From Roseomonas sp. (GTDB lineage: Bacteria; Pseudomonadota; Alphaproteobacteria; Acetobacterales; Acetobacteraceae): a DNA stretch of 64,000 bases. Of the stretch, positions 48,547-58,055 are shown one piece after another. The stretch is from positions 62,001 to 126,000 of the forward strand of contig JADCER010000009.1 of NCBI GenBank assembly GCA_020249925.1, in the 5' to 3' direction. Each line of letters starts with the position of its first letter. Position 1 is the first letter of the stretch. The position numbers were made by a program, and so were the translations under genes. Under the pieces are notes generated by a model. The model searched no databases. It was not told the DNA's origin and saw only the letters and a list, made by a program, of their open reading frames with translations.

Positions 48547-48690
48547 GGGACCTCTTGTAAACTCACGGTTGCGATAGTTGTGGCCAGGGAAGGTGATTTC
48601 CTTGGAATCGCGATGCGCCGGAATGATCCCCCGGTCAAGCCCCGAAAGACAAGGCTTGCAGGGGGCCGCGGGCAGCGCCACATTTCACCC

Positions 48691-49281
48691 ATGGCCAGAA
48701 AGGGCAAAGCCGCCACCCGCAGGGCTGGCGATTATCTGACCGGGCATTTGCTGATTGCGATGCCCGGCATGGAAGACCCGCGCTTTGCGCAAAGCGTGGT
48801 GTGTTTGTGCAACCATTCCGCCGAAGGCGCCATGGGGCTGATGGTGAACCGCCCGATCGAGGGCCTGGGCTTCGACAAATTGCTGAAGCAGCTCGGCCTG
48901 AAGCCCGTGCCTTCGCAGCGGCAGATCCGCCTTGTCTCCGGCGGGCCGGTGGAAGCTGGGCGCGGCTTTGTGCTGCATACGGATGATTGGTCCGCCGAGG
49001 GAAGCCTGACCTTTGGCGAAGGCCTCGCCCTGACCGCGAGCGTTGATATCTTGAGCGCGATTGCAAGCGGCGGTGGGCCGCGCCAGGGCTTGCTCGCGCT
49101 TGGCTATGCCGGCTGGGCGCCCGGCCAATTGGAAGAGGAAATCCAGCGCAATTCCTGGCTGAGCGTGCCGGCCGATGAGGCGCTTTTGTTCCAGGAGGAT
49201 GCCAGCACCGCTTGGCAAGCGGCGCTGGCGAAGCTCAAGGTGCATCCGGCCTGGCTTTCTTCCGCGGCCGGGCATGCGTGA
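48691..49281 (+). CDS. YqgE/AlgH family protein
   Basis: GDYLTGHLLIAMPGMEDPRFAQSVVCLCNHSAEGAMGLMVNRP; start at 48691. Confidence 0.93.
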   Translation: MARKGKAATRRAGDYLTGHLLIAMPGMEDPRFAQSVVCLCNHSAEGAMGLMVNRPIEGLGFDKLLKQLGLKPVPSQRQIRLVSGGPVEAGRGFVLHTDDWSAEGSLTFGEGLALTASVDILSAIASGGGPRQGLLALGYAGWAPGQLEEEIQRNSWLSVPADEALLFQEDASTAWQAALAKLKVHPAWLSSAAGHA

Positions 49282-49294
49282 GGGTTCTTGATCC

Positions 49295-49636
49295 ATGCAC
49301 ATGTCAGCCATTCCCTTCGACACCACCGATTGGGCGCAGGTGCAACCGACACGCCATGCTGGCGTGACCGGCGAAGCGCTATGGCGCACGCGCCATGTTG
49401 GGCCGGCGGAAAACCCGATCCGCGTGCGCATGGTGGAATATTCACCCGGCTATGTCGCCGATCATTGGTGTCAGAAAGGCCATGTGCTGCTGGTGCTGGA
49501 AGGCGAATTGGAAACCACACTGGTTGATGGGCGCGTCTTCATGCTGAAGCCTGGCATGTCCTATCAGGTGGCGGATGGGGCAGAGCCGCATATGTCGCGC
49601 ACCACCATCGGCGCCAAGCTATTCATTGTGGATTGA
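49295..49636 (+). CDS. DHCW-motif small cupin protein
   Basis: VEYSPGYVADHWCQKGHVLLVLEGELETTLVDGRVFMLKPGMSYQVAD. Confidence 0.85.
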   Translation: MHMSAIPFDTTDWAQVQPTRHAGVTGEALWRTRHVGPAENPIRVRMVEYSPGYVADHWCQKGHVLLVLEGELETTLVDGRVFMLKPGMSYQVADGAEPHMSRTTIGAKLFIVD

Positions 49637-49642
49637 TGTGGT

Positions 49643-49672
49643 TTCAAGCCGCGTGAACCCACGCGGCTTGAA
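49643..49672. terminator. Strong bidirectional terminator hairpin
   Basis: TTCAAGCCGCGT-GAACCC-ACGCGGCTTGAA perfect 12-bp stem between convergent genes ending at 49636 and 49684. Confidence 0.8.
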
Positions 49673-49683
49673 TACCAGGGGCG

Positions 49684-51177
49684 CTAAATCGCTGGCGGCG
49701 GCGCCGGATCAAACCCATCAGGCGTGATGCCGCGCGGCCTGATCATGGCGTAAGGCCCGCGCGGCAGGAAGCGGCCAGTGCCGGGTTCTGCCTGCACCTT
49801 GCCATCACGCATCACCACTTCGCCGCGACGGATGGTCATGACGGGCCAGCCGGTGACCTCCATCCCCTCATAAGGGGTGTAATCAATCGCGTGCTGCATC
49901 AGCGCATTGGTGATGGTGACTTTCTTCTTCGGATCCCAGAGCGCCAGATCGGCATCCGCACCGACAGCAATCGCGCCCTTACGCGGCGCGAGGCCCATCA
50001 GCCGCGCGGGGTTGGTGCTGGTCAGGCGAACGAATTCATCCAGGCTGATGCGGCCCTTGGAAACACCTTCGCTGAAAATGATCGGCAGGCGCGCGGTGAA
50101 GCCCGGAATGCCATTTGGGATATCGCGGAATACCGCATCCGAACCATTCTGGCGCTTGCCGCGATCACCTTCGAAGGAAAAGGCGCAGTGGTCGGATGAA
50201 ATCACATCCAAGGTGCCGCGCCGGATCATTTCCCACACGCGTTCATGTTCCGCGCGGCTGCGCGGTGCTGGGCTGCACATGAATTTCGCACCCTCAAAGC
50301 CCGGGCGATCCATATCGGCAGCGGTCAGGCTGATGTATTGCGGGCAGGTTTCACCCCATACCTTCACGCCACGCGCCTGGGCGCGCGCGATTTCCTCGGC
50401 GGCTTCTTCGCAGGAGACATGGAAGATTTGGATCGGCTGATCCACCAATTCCGCGAGCGCAATGGCGCGATGCGTCGCTTCACGTTCCACCACCGGCGGG
50501 CGCGCCCAGGCATGGTATTTCGGCGCTGTCATGCCATGCTTCAGCAATTCATGGGTGCGCCAATTGATCGCCTCATAATTCTCGCAATGCACCGTCACAA
50601 GACAGCCGAGCGTGCGCGCCTTGGTGAGAACACGGAGATACTGCGCATCATTCAAATGCAAAGGTTCGTAGGTGAGGAAGACCTTGAGGCTGCGCACCCC
50701 TTCCGCGACAAGCTTTGGTACTTCCTGATCCATCACGGTATCGGTCGGATCGCTGATGATCTGGTGGAAGGAATGGTCAATCATGCCGCGGGCGGCGCGG
50801 GCGCGGTAATCCGTATAGCGTTCCCAAACGCCATAGCCCTTCCATTGTGGAATGAAGCACACAACGGAAGTGGTACCACCGGCGAAGGCGGCGGTGGAGG
50901 CGGTGGCGAAGCTTTCCTCATTCACCGTGATCGGTGGTTCCGCGAGGCCGGTGCTCGCATAGCCGCCGCGTGAGGGTTCTTCGATATGGCAATGGCTATC
51001 CACGCCGCCGGGCAGCACCAGCGTGCCGGTAGCATCCACCACGCGTGCGCCATCGGAAAGCTTTTCGCCAAGCGCCACAATGCGCCCATCCTTTACGCCA
51101 ATATCGCAACGCGTGGTGCCGAAGCCGGTTGCAACCTCTCCGCCACGCACCACCAGATCGAATTCCGCCATGGTCAT
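49684..51177 (-). CDS. Dihydropyrimidinase/hydantoinase-like amidohydrolase
   Basis: LVLPGGVDSHCHIEEPSRGG, GVRSLKVFLTYEP, ISSDHCAFSFEGDRGKRQNGSDAVFRDIPNGIPGF. Confidence 0.88.
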   Translation of the reverse strand: MTMAEFDLVVRGGEVATGFGTTRCDIGVKDGRIVALGEKLSDGARVVDATGTLVLPGGVDSHCHIEEPSRGGYASTGLAEPPITVNEESFATASTAAFAGGTTSVVCFIPQWKGYGVWERYTDYRARAARGMIDHSFHQIISDPTDTVMDQEVPKLVAEGVRSLKVFLTYEPLHLNDAQYLRVLTKARTLGCLVTVHCENYEAINWRTHELLKHGMTAPKYHAWARPPVVEREATHRAIALAELVDQPIQIFHVSCEEAAEEIARAQARGVKVWGETCPQYISLTAADMDRPGFEGAKFMCSPAPRSRAEHERVWEMIRRGTLDVISSDHCAFSFEGDRGKRQNGSDAVFRDIPNGIPGFTARLPIIFSEGVSKGRISLDEFVRLTSTNPARLMGLAPRKGAIAVGADADLALWDPKKKVTITNALMQHAIDYTPYEGMEVTGWPVMTIRRGEVVMRDGKVQAEPGTGRFLPRGPYAMIRPRGITPDGFDPAPPPAI

Positions 51178-51192
51178 CCCCTGTTGTTAAAA

Positions 51193-52383
51193 CTACTGAA
51201 CATCCAAGCGCCCGGCCGCCAAGCCAGCAGCGCGGCCCGTGCTGAAACAGGCTTGCAGCAAATAGCCGCCCGTTGGCGCTTCCCAGTCAAGCATTTCGCC
51301 ACAGGCGAAAACACCCGGCAAGCGGCGGAGCATGAGGTTTTCATCCACCTCAGACCAGGCAAGCCCGCCGGCCGAGGAAATGGCGCGCGCGATTGGGAAG
51401 GCGCCCGTCACCTGCAACGGCAATGCCTTGATCAGGGCGGCGAGATCGGGCGTTACGGCACTGGATTTCAGCGCTTCCTGCACCAGCGTAATCCCAACCG
51501 GCGCCAGCCCCGCATTGCGCCGCAAATGATTGGAAAGCGAGAGGCTGCCGCGTCTTCCCGCCAAGCTTGCTGCCAGATCGGCCAAACCAACATCAGGCCG
51601 AAGATCGAGATGCAACGTGACGCTGTGCTGCCCTTCCAAAGCATCGCGGATCGCCGCACTCAGGGCATAAACCGCACCACCTTCAATGCCTGCTTCGGTG
51701 ATCATTGCCTCACCACGTTGCGTGATGCCGCCGAACGACAGCGCAATGCGCTTGAGCGGTGTGCCGGCGAAGCGTTGACGCAAATGCGGGGACCAGGGAA
51801 TGGCAAAGCCCATATTGGATGGCGCGAAGGGGCGCGTGGCGATACCCGGCAAAAGCGCCGGCCAGGTACCATCCGACCCAAGCCGCGGCCAGGAAGCACC
51901 ACCCAAAGCCAGAATGGTCGCCGAAGCCTTGATTTGGGTTTCACCATCCGGTGTGGCGAAACGCGCCGCACCATCAGCCGCAAAACCGAGCCAGCGATGG
52001 CGCGTGAGCAGTTGCACACCAAGCGCAGATAGCCGCGCCATCCAGGCGCGCAGCAGCGGCGATGCCTTCATGGCACGCGGAAAAACCCGACCGGAGGAGC
52101 CGATGAAACAAGGCTGCCCAAGCCCCTCAGCCCAGGCGATCAAGGCCTCGGGCGGGAAGGCGCGGATATGCGGCGCGAGATGTGGTTCTGCCGCGCCATA
52201 ATGCTTCAGAAAACATGGCAGCGCTTCCGAATGCGTCAGATTAAGCCCGCCGCGCCCGGCAATCAGCAGTTTGCGCGCGGGCGACGGCATGTGATCTGCC
52301 ACCAGCACTGAGGCCCCCGCCTGCGCCGCGGCTTCCGCCGCCATGAGGCCGGCGGGGCCCGCGCCAATAACCAGAACGCTCAG
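51193..52383 (-). CDS. HI0933-like / TIGR03862-type NAD(P)/FAD-dependent flavoprotein
   Basis: Codons upstream of ATG 52344 encode LSVLVIGAGPAGLMAAEA (GxGxxG); PARKLLIAGRGGLNLTHSE, SSGRVFPRAMKASPLL, GGLAWSEVDENLMLRRLPGVFACGEMLDWEAPTGGYLLQACFSTGRAAG. Start inferred as CTG at 52383. Confidence 0.8.
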   Translation of the reverse strand: MSVLVIGAGPAGLMAAEAAAQAGASVLVADHMPSPARKLLIAGRGGLNLTHSEALPCFLKHYGAAEPHLAPHIRAFPPEALIAWAEGLGQPCFIGSSGRVFPRAMKASPLLRAWMARLSALGVQLLTRHRWLGFAADGAARFATPDGETQIKASATILALGGASWPRLGSDGTWPALLPGIATRPFAPSNMGFAIPWSPHLRQRFAGTPLKRIALSFGGITQRGEAMITEAGIEGGAVYALSAAIRDALEGQHSVTLHLDLRPDVGLADLAASLAGRRGSLSLSNHLRRNAGLAPVGITLVQEALKSSAVTPDLAALIKALPLQVTGAFPIARAISSAGGLAWSEVDENLMLRRLPGVFACGEMLDWEAPTGGYLLQACFSTGRAAGLAAGRLDVQ

Positions 52384-52763
52384 GCGCTGCGTTCCAGCAA
52401 TTCAATCGCGACATTCTCCGGCCCGCGCACAAAGCAAATGCGAATACCGGGACGGATCGCGGTGGGTTCCATGGTGAATTCAGCGCCCTTGGCCTTCAAT
52501 TCGGCAACCACCTGATCAAGCCCCGTCACGGCCAGGCCGATATGTTCCAAGCCACGATACGGCATGCTGGGCGGTGGTGCCGTGTTGTCGCCCTTGATGG
52601 GTGCAATGAAAATGATTTGCCCGCCAAGCCTGATATCCACGCGCGGCTCGCCCTGCTGGGTGGAGCGCAAAACCTCAGCCCCGAACATGCGTTCGTAAAA
52701 CACCGCCGTTGCTTCCGGATCGGGGCTGCGCAGATGGATGTGGTCGAAGGTGAATTGGGCCAT
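52380..52763 (-). CDS. VOC/glyoxalase-family protein
   Basis: FTFDHIHLRSPDPEATAVFYERMFGAEVL..GLEHIGLAVTGLDQVVAELKAKGAEF. Confidence 0.9.
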   Translation of the reverse strand: MAQFTFDHIHLRSPDPEATAVFYERMFGAEVLRSTQQGEPRVDIRLGGQIIFIAPIKGDNTAPPPSMPYRGLEHIGLAVTGLDQVVAELKAKGAEFTMEPTAIRPGIRICFVRGPENVAIELLERSA

Positions 52764-52777
52764 GGTTTCCCCCTATT

Positions 52778-53965
52778 TCAAATCACGCCAGCGGCGCGGA
52801 GTTTATCGCGCGCGGCGGCATCATAGCCAAGCTCGGCCAGGATGGCATCATTGTCGGCGCCAAGCGGTGGCGGCGGCGTATCCACGCGCGGGCCGCCATG
52901 CGCAAAGCCAAACGCAGCGACGGGGACCGAGAATGGTCCCGTCACGCCAGGCGCGGCTTCGAAGCGATGCACCACGCCGCGCCCCTTGATCTGCGGATCA
53001 GCGAGCGATTCCGCCAAATTGCGCACGCGTCCTGCCGGCACATGACGCGCCTGCAAATAGCTTTCCCATTCGGCGGCAGTCTTGGCCCGCAACAACTCGG
53101 CCAGCGTCGCCGTTTCATTGGCGCGATCGGCATGGCGCGCTTCATTGCTGTCCTTCGCCATATCGGGCCGACCGAGCGCATGCCACAGACGCCGCTGTTG
53201 GCGAAGATTGCTCGCGCCAATCATCACCAGCCCATCTGCCGTTTCATAGCAGCTATTGGTCGCATATTCATGATCATTGCCGCGCGGGCGCGGGGGTTTG
53301 CCGCTGCGCGCATAGGATGTGACATGGCTTGCCATCATCATGATCGCGACATCCAGCATGGCAAGATCAATATGCTGGCCGCGTCCGGTTTTCTCACGCT
53401 GGAACAAGGCCGCCGATAGCGCGAAGGCGCCCATGGTGCCGGTGGCGTAATCAATCGCTGGCGCACCGAATTTGATTGGGTTCACCTCCGGCGTGCCGGT
53501 GCAGGCCATGATGCCGGATGTTGCCTGGATCACGTGATCATAAGCGGTTTGTTCACCGCGCGGCCCACCATGACCAAAGGCCGAGATCGAGCAATAGATC
53601 AGCCGCGGATTGATCTTCAGCAAATCCTCATAGCCCAGGCCCAAAGCCGCGAAGGCACCGGGGCGGAAATTCTCCACCAGCACATCGGCGCCCGCGATCA
53701 GCTTGCGGAAAATCTCGCGCGCGGCTTCCTGCTTCAGGTCAAGCGTCAGGCTGCGCTTGTTTGACCCCTGCGTCAGATATTGGCAGCCCATACCGGCTTC
53801 GTTCAAGGGCATATCACTGCCATTGACGCGGCTTTGATCAGGATCACCCGGATGCTCAATCTTGATCACATCCGCACCCAATAGGCCGAGCTGATAGGCC
53901 GCGAAGGGGCCGGCCAAAACATGGGTTGCATCAATGATGCGGATGCCTTCGAAGGGGCGGGTCAT
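52778..53965 (-). CDS. CaiB/BaiF family CoA-transferase
   Basis: PFEGIRIIDATHVLAGPFAAYQLGLLGADVIKIEHPGDPDQSR..NKRSLTLDLKQEAAREIFRKL..VLVENFRPG. Confidence 0.93.
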   Translation of the reverse strand: MTRPFEGIRIIDATHVLAGPFAAYQLGLLGADVIKIEHPGDPDQSRVNGSDMPLNEAGMGCQYLTQGSNKRSLTLDLKQEAAREIFRKLIAGADVLVENFRPGAFAALGLGYEDLLKINPRLIYCSISAFGHGGPRGEQTAYDHVIQATSGIMACTGTPEVNPIKFGAPAIDYATGTMGAFALSAALFQREKTGRGQHIDLAMLDVAIMMMASHVTSYARSGKPPRPRGNDHEYATNSCYETADGLVMIGASNLRQQRRLWHALGRPDMAKDSNEARHADRANETATLAELLRAKTAAEWESYLQARHVPAGRVRNLAESLADPQIKGRGVVHRFEAAPGVTGPFSVPVAAFGFAHGGPRVDTPPPPLGADNDAILAELGYDAAARDKLRAAGVI

Positions 53966-53983
53966 TGGCGATTCCTCAGGTCT

Positions 53984-55216
53984 TTATGATGGCGCTTCAA
54001 GCAGTACGCCATCGCGCTTGAGTACGGCAATTTCATCTTCGGTCATGCCAGCCGCGGCCAGCAACGCTGCGCCATCCTGCCCAAGCCGTGGTGCTGGCCG
54101 ACCGGGCGGTGCATTGCCACCGGAAAAGCGATTTGGCTGACCAATCGCGTAGGTGGCACCCTCAGTCGGGTGTTCTTCGTCCTGCACCATGCCAACCGCG
54201 CGCAAATGCGGATCATCCAGCAAGCCCGCGATGGTATTGTAGGGTGAGGCCGGCACATCGAGCCTGTCAAAAATCTCGAGCCATTCGGCTGAAGTCTTGC
54301 CCTTTAACCCGCCAGCGCGAATGGCGAAATAATCGCGCGTATTGGCGGTGCGCCCGGCAATCGTCGCAAAGCGCGGATCGGTCTTCAATTCAGGCCGGCC
54401 AATCGCCTCAAAAAACGCATGTGCCTGCGCATCTGTATTGGCGGAAATGCAGATATAGCCATCAGAAGTTGGCAAGGGCCGCGCATCGGGGCTCAACACG
54501 CGGTGATCACCAGGCGGGCCGAGTGCAGGGCGGAAGGACATGGCGCCAAGGTGTTCCATCATCACATAGGCGGCCATGTTTTCGAACATCGGCACTTCAA
54601 TCGCCTCACCCACGCCAGTTTTCTCGCGCCGATAAAGTGCGAAGCCAATCATCTGCGCGGCGATCAACCCAACCGTGTGGTCTGCGACCAGCATCGGCAC
54701 ATAGCGCGGTTCCCCGGTGGAGGCTTCAAAACAGCCCGCAACACCTGCGGCACCTTGGATCACCGTATCATAGGCCGGCCTGCCGGCATAAGGCCCGCCG
54801 GAGCCGAAACCCGTGATGGCGCAATGGATCAGGCGGGGGGCGATGGCGTGCAGGCTTGCGGCATCCACACCAAGCCGCGCCTGCGCATCCGGGCGGATAT
54901 TGCTGACAAAGACATCCACCGTTGCCGCCAGACGATGCAGCGCCGCCAGCCCCGCCGGCGCCTTCAGATCAAGTGCGATGGATTTTTTGCCGCGATTGAA
55001 ATTGAGGAATTTGCCATTCATGCCGGGCGAGCGGCCCTTGCCGGCAAGCTGGCGCAGCAAATCGCCGCCTGGGCTTTCAAGCTTGATGACCTCTGCGCCA
55101 TGCTCCGCCAATACGCCAGTGCAGACAGGCCCGACAACGACCGAGGAAAGATCAAGCACGCGAATACCCGCGAGTGGTCCGATCATTCCTTCTTGCAATG
55201 TTTCTGTCCCAGTCAT
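53984..55216 (-). CDS. CaiB/BaiF family CoA-transferase (second)
   Basis: GIRVLDLSSVVVGPVCTGVLAEHGAEVIKLESPGGDLLRQLAG..GKKSIALDLKAPAGLAALHRL. Confidence 0.93.
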   Translation of the reverse strand: MTGTETLQEGMIGPLAGIRVLDLSSVVVGPVCTGVLAEHGAEVIKLESPGGDLLRQLAGKGRSPGMNGKFLNFNRGKKSIALDLKAPAGLAALHRLAATVDVFVSNIRPDAQARLGVDAASLHAIAPRLIHCAITGFGSGGPYAGRPAYDTVIQGAAGVAGCFEASTGEPRYVPMLVADHTVGLIAAQMIGFALYRREKTGVGEAIEVPMFENMAAYVMMEHLGAMSFRPALGPPGDHRVLSPDARPLPTSDGYICISANTDAQAHAFFEAIGRPELKTDPRFATIAGRTANTRDYFAIRAGGLKGKTSAEWLEIFDRLDVPASPYNTIAGLLDDPHLRAVGMVQDEEHPTEGATYAIGQPNRFSGGNAPPGRPAPRLGQDGAALLAAAGMTEDEIAVLKRDGVLLEAPS

Positions 55217-56058
55217 GAAAACCCATAAAGCCGCGCGGGGTTATCCACCAAAAGCTGCTGCAGCGCGGCTGCATCGGCAAAGCGTGGCAGCAAATCCACC
55301 AGATCAGCCTCATCCGGTTCCCAGCGCACATTTGGGTGCGGCCAATCCGTGCCCCACAATACGCGATCAGGTGCCGCCGCGATCAAGCGTTGCGCGAAGG
55401 GAATCGCATCCGTAAAGGGCGGGCCAGTTTCGGAAATACGCTCCGCACCGGATACCTTCACCCACCAATTCGGGCGCCTCAGCAATTCCAGCAATAAGCG
55501 GAAGGGGGTTTGGTCCAAACCATCGCGCACCGGCACGCGCCCCATATGGTCCACCACCACCGGCAGAGAGAATTCGCCAAAAAATTCAAGAAAATCCGGA
55601 ATGTTCCCGGCATCCAAATGCAGCACCAAATGCCAACCCATCGGCGCAATGCGCGCCGCGGTGCGCCGCACCAGCGCCAAATCCGGCACGCCGCCCAAAT
55701 GCTTCACAAAGCCAAAGCGCACCCCGCGCACGCCGCCTTCATGCAGGGCACGAAACGCGGCATCTTCAAAACTTTCATCAATCAGCGCCACGCCGCGCCA
55801 GCGGCCATTGCTCCGCGCAATACCATCCAGCATGGCGCGATTATCGGCCTTATAGACAGTGGTTTGCACAATCACGGCGCGATCCACGCCAAGCCTTTCA
55901 TGCAAGGCAAGCAGATCATCGCTGGTGCGTTCCGGCGGCGTATAGGGTGCGCCCTTGGCCAAAGGGAAACGATCAAAAGGCCCCCAGATATGCACATGCG
56001 TATCGCAGGCGCCGCGCGGCAGCAGAAAAGCAGGTTTGCGCATCGTCCCCATGGTCAT
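55213..56058 (-). CDS. Amidohydrolase, 2-pyrone-4,6-dicarboxylate lactonase (LigI)-like
   Basis: PRGACDTHVHIWGPFDRFPLA..WHLVLHLDAGNI..VVVDHMGRVP..RVLWGTDWPHPN. Confidence 0.85.
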   Translation of the reverse strand: MTMGTMRKPAFLLPRGACDTHVHIWGPFDRFPLAKGAPYTPPERTSDDLLALHERLGVDRAVIVQTTVYKADNRAMLDGIARSNGRWRGVALIDESFEDAAFRALHEGGVRGVRFGFVKHLGGVPDLALVRRTAARIAPMGWHLVLHLDAGNIPDFLEFFGEFSLPVVVDHMGRVPVRDGLDQTPFRLLLELLRRPNWWVKVSGAERISETGPPFTDAIPFAQRLIAAAPDRVLWGTDWPHPNVRWEPDEADLVDLLPRFADAAALQQLLVDNPARLYGFS

Positions 56059-56111
56059 ACGGCCTTTCCCTCAGGCGGCTGCACGCGAGCATTGCACAGC
56101 AAGCGCGAAGG

Positions 56112-57254
56112 TCAAACCAGCGCCGCCGCCACAGCAACCTTCCCCTGCATCAGGCGCCTTGCGCTGCGATAAACCACAGCGCTTTCCGCGTGCCAGCCGG
56201 CGCTACCTTGGCGTACTTCAGCGCCCACCGAGAGAATGCCAGAAGGATTGGCCACGCGCGTTTCATCCGTGCGCGCTGGTGGCCCGGCCAATTGATGCGG
56301 CACGCTGCCCGTGATGCGGCTCGCGACACCAAGGCACATCGCACCGGTCAGCGGCACGGCACGATGGGCGCGTTCCATGGAAATCATGCGCACCGCGATA
56401 TCATGGGTATCTGCGGCGAAGGCCGCGCCATCAAGCGCGCGGTAAGCCGCGGGCGATGCGACCACGGCGATCTTCGGTAAGGCAAGGCCAACTTGCTCCG
56501 GCGTTGCGGCGAGGCCCATCATCACACCTGCCTTGCGGCGCAGCGCATCAAGTAGCGCCATGCGCGCGGGGTCTGCTTCAATCGCATCAGGGCTTTCCGT
56601 GCCGGTCAGTCCCAAATCGCGCGCGTCGAAGAAGGCGCAGGCATTGGCAGCATCTATTAGGCTCACGGCATAAGCGCGCCCTTCATGGTGCAGCGTATCA
56701 TAAGGCTTTCCCGTGGGCAGAAGGCGCCCGGTTGCGCCACCGCCGGGCGCCAGAAAATCAAGCCTGATGCGCGCGCCGGAACCTGAAACACCTGCCATGG
56801 TAAAATCGCCGGCGGTCACCGCTTTGCCACTAAGCACGGGAAAACGCGCATGGATGATGCGCTTGGTGTTGACCTGATGGATGCGCACCAGCGCTTCCCC
56901 ATCCGCCAGCCGCACCAGCCCCTCATCCACTGCAAAGGGACCCACAGCGGAGGAAAGATTGCCGCAATTGCCGGACCAATCCACGACGGGCTTATCCACC
57001 GCAACTTGCGCAAAAAGATAATCCACATCCGCATCGGGATGTGTTGGCGGGCCAATGATCACGGCCTTGGAAAGCGAGGAAATACCGCCACCCATACCAT
57101 CCAATTGCCGCCCATAGGGATCAGGACTGCCAAGCACCGCAAGGAAAATCGCATCCTGCTTCGCGCGATCGGCTGGCAGATCGCGCGCATGAAAGAACAC
57201 GCCCTTGCTGGAACCGCCGCGCATGAAAACAGCGGGGATGAAGGTTTGATCCAT
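56112..57254 (-). CDS. PrpF-family isomerase (4-oxalomesaconate tautomerase-like)
   Basis: IPAVFMRGGSSKGVFFHARDLP..LGSPDPYGRQLDGMGGGISSLSKAVII..VDWSGNCGNLSSAVGPFAVDEG. Confidence 0.88.
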   Translation of the reverse strand: MDQTFIPAVFMRGGSSKGVFFHARDLPADRAKQDAIFLAVLGSPDPYGRQLDGMGGGISSLSKAVIIGPPTHPDADVDYLFAQVAVDKPVVDWSGNCGNLSSAVGPFAVDEGLVRLADGEALVRIHQVNTKRIIHARFPVLSGKAVTAGDFTMAGVSGSGARIRLDFLAPGGGATGRLLPTGKPYDTLHHEGRAYAVSLIDAANACAFFDARDLGLTGTESPDAIEADPARMALLDALRRKAGVMMGLAATPEQVGLALPKIAVVASPAAYRALDGAAFAADTHDIAVRMISMERAHRAVPLTGAMCLGVASRITGSVPHQLAGPPARTDETRVANPSGILSVGAEVRQGSAGWHAESAVVYRSARRLMQGKVAVAAALV

Positions 57255-57281
57255 GGGCTTTGCTCCGTACCGTTCGCGATA

Positions 57282-58055
57282 TCAATCCGCTATCGCAATG
57301 GCGGATAATTGATGGCCAATCGGCCCGCCACCGGCCAGCGTATTGCGGCGATGGCTGAAGAACCGCGCCTCATCAGCCAGCGTGTCATGCGCCAGAATGC
57401 TAACCGCAACACCAAGCGCTACAAGCCGCGCGGTGCAATAGCCGGGCAGGTCAAACTGCCAGCGCCCATCGCGCTTGCCGGTTGCGAAAAATCGCGCATC
57501 GGCAGGATCACGCGCCAATACTGCATCGCGCAAATCAGCCGCCACTTCATAGGAAGCCTGATGGATACAGGGGCCGACTACCGCGACAATATCGCGCCGC
57601 GCCGCGCCAAGCCCTTCCATGGCGAAGATGGTTTCTTCCAGCACCCCAAGCACCGCACCACGCCAGCCGGCATGGGCACCACCAATCACGCCGGCGTGGC
57701 GATCGGCGAAAAGCACTGGCGCGCAATCGCCGGTGATGATGCCAAGTGCAATTCCCGCGCGTCGTGTCACCACGCCATCCGCTTCCGGGCGTTGGTCTTC
57801 CGGCCAGGCTTCGTCCGCCACCACCACGCGCTTGCCATGCACCTGCGTCAGTCCACAAAGCGCGTGATGTTGCAGCCCAAGCGCCGCCGCCGCACGGGTG
57901 CGATTCTCCCGTACCGCTGCGGCATCATCCTTGCCTGTGAGCGAGCAATTCAAGGAGGCAAAAGCCCCCGTTGAAACGCCGCCATTGCGCGTAAAAAACC
58001 CGTGCTTCAGGCCCGGGTGCTGCAAGGGATTGGCGGTCAGGAATTCAGCGCTCAT
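57282..58055 (-). CDS. pgeF: Peptidoglycan editing factor PgeF (YfiH)
   Basis: GLKHGFFTRNGGVSTGAFASLNCS..GIITGDCAPVLFADRHAGVIGGAHAGWRGAV..VVGPCIHQASYEV; start at 58055. Confidence 0.92.
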   Translation of the reverse strand: MSAEFLTANPLQHPGLKHGFFTRNGGVSTGAFASLNCSLTGKDDAAAVRENRTRAAAALGLQHHALCGLTQVHGKRVVVADEAWPEDQRPEADGVVTRRAGIALGIITGDCAPVLFADRHAGVIGGAHAGWRGAVLGVLEETIFAMEGLGAARRDIVAVVGPCIHQASYEVAADLRDAVLARDPADARFFATGKRDGRWQFDLPGYCTARLVALGVAVSILAHDTLADEARFFSHRRNTLAGGGPIGHQLSAIAIAD

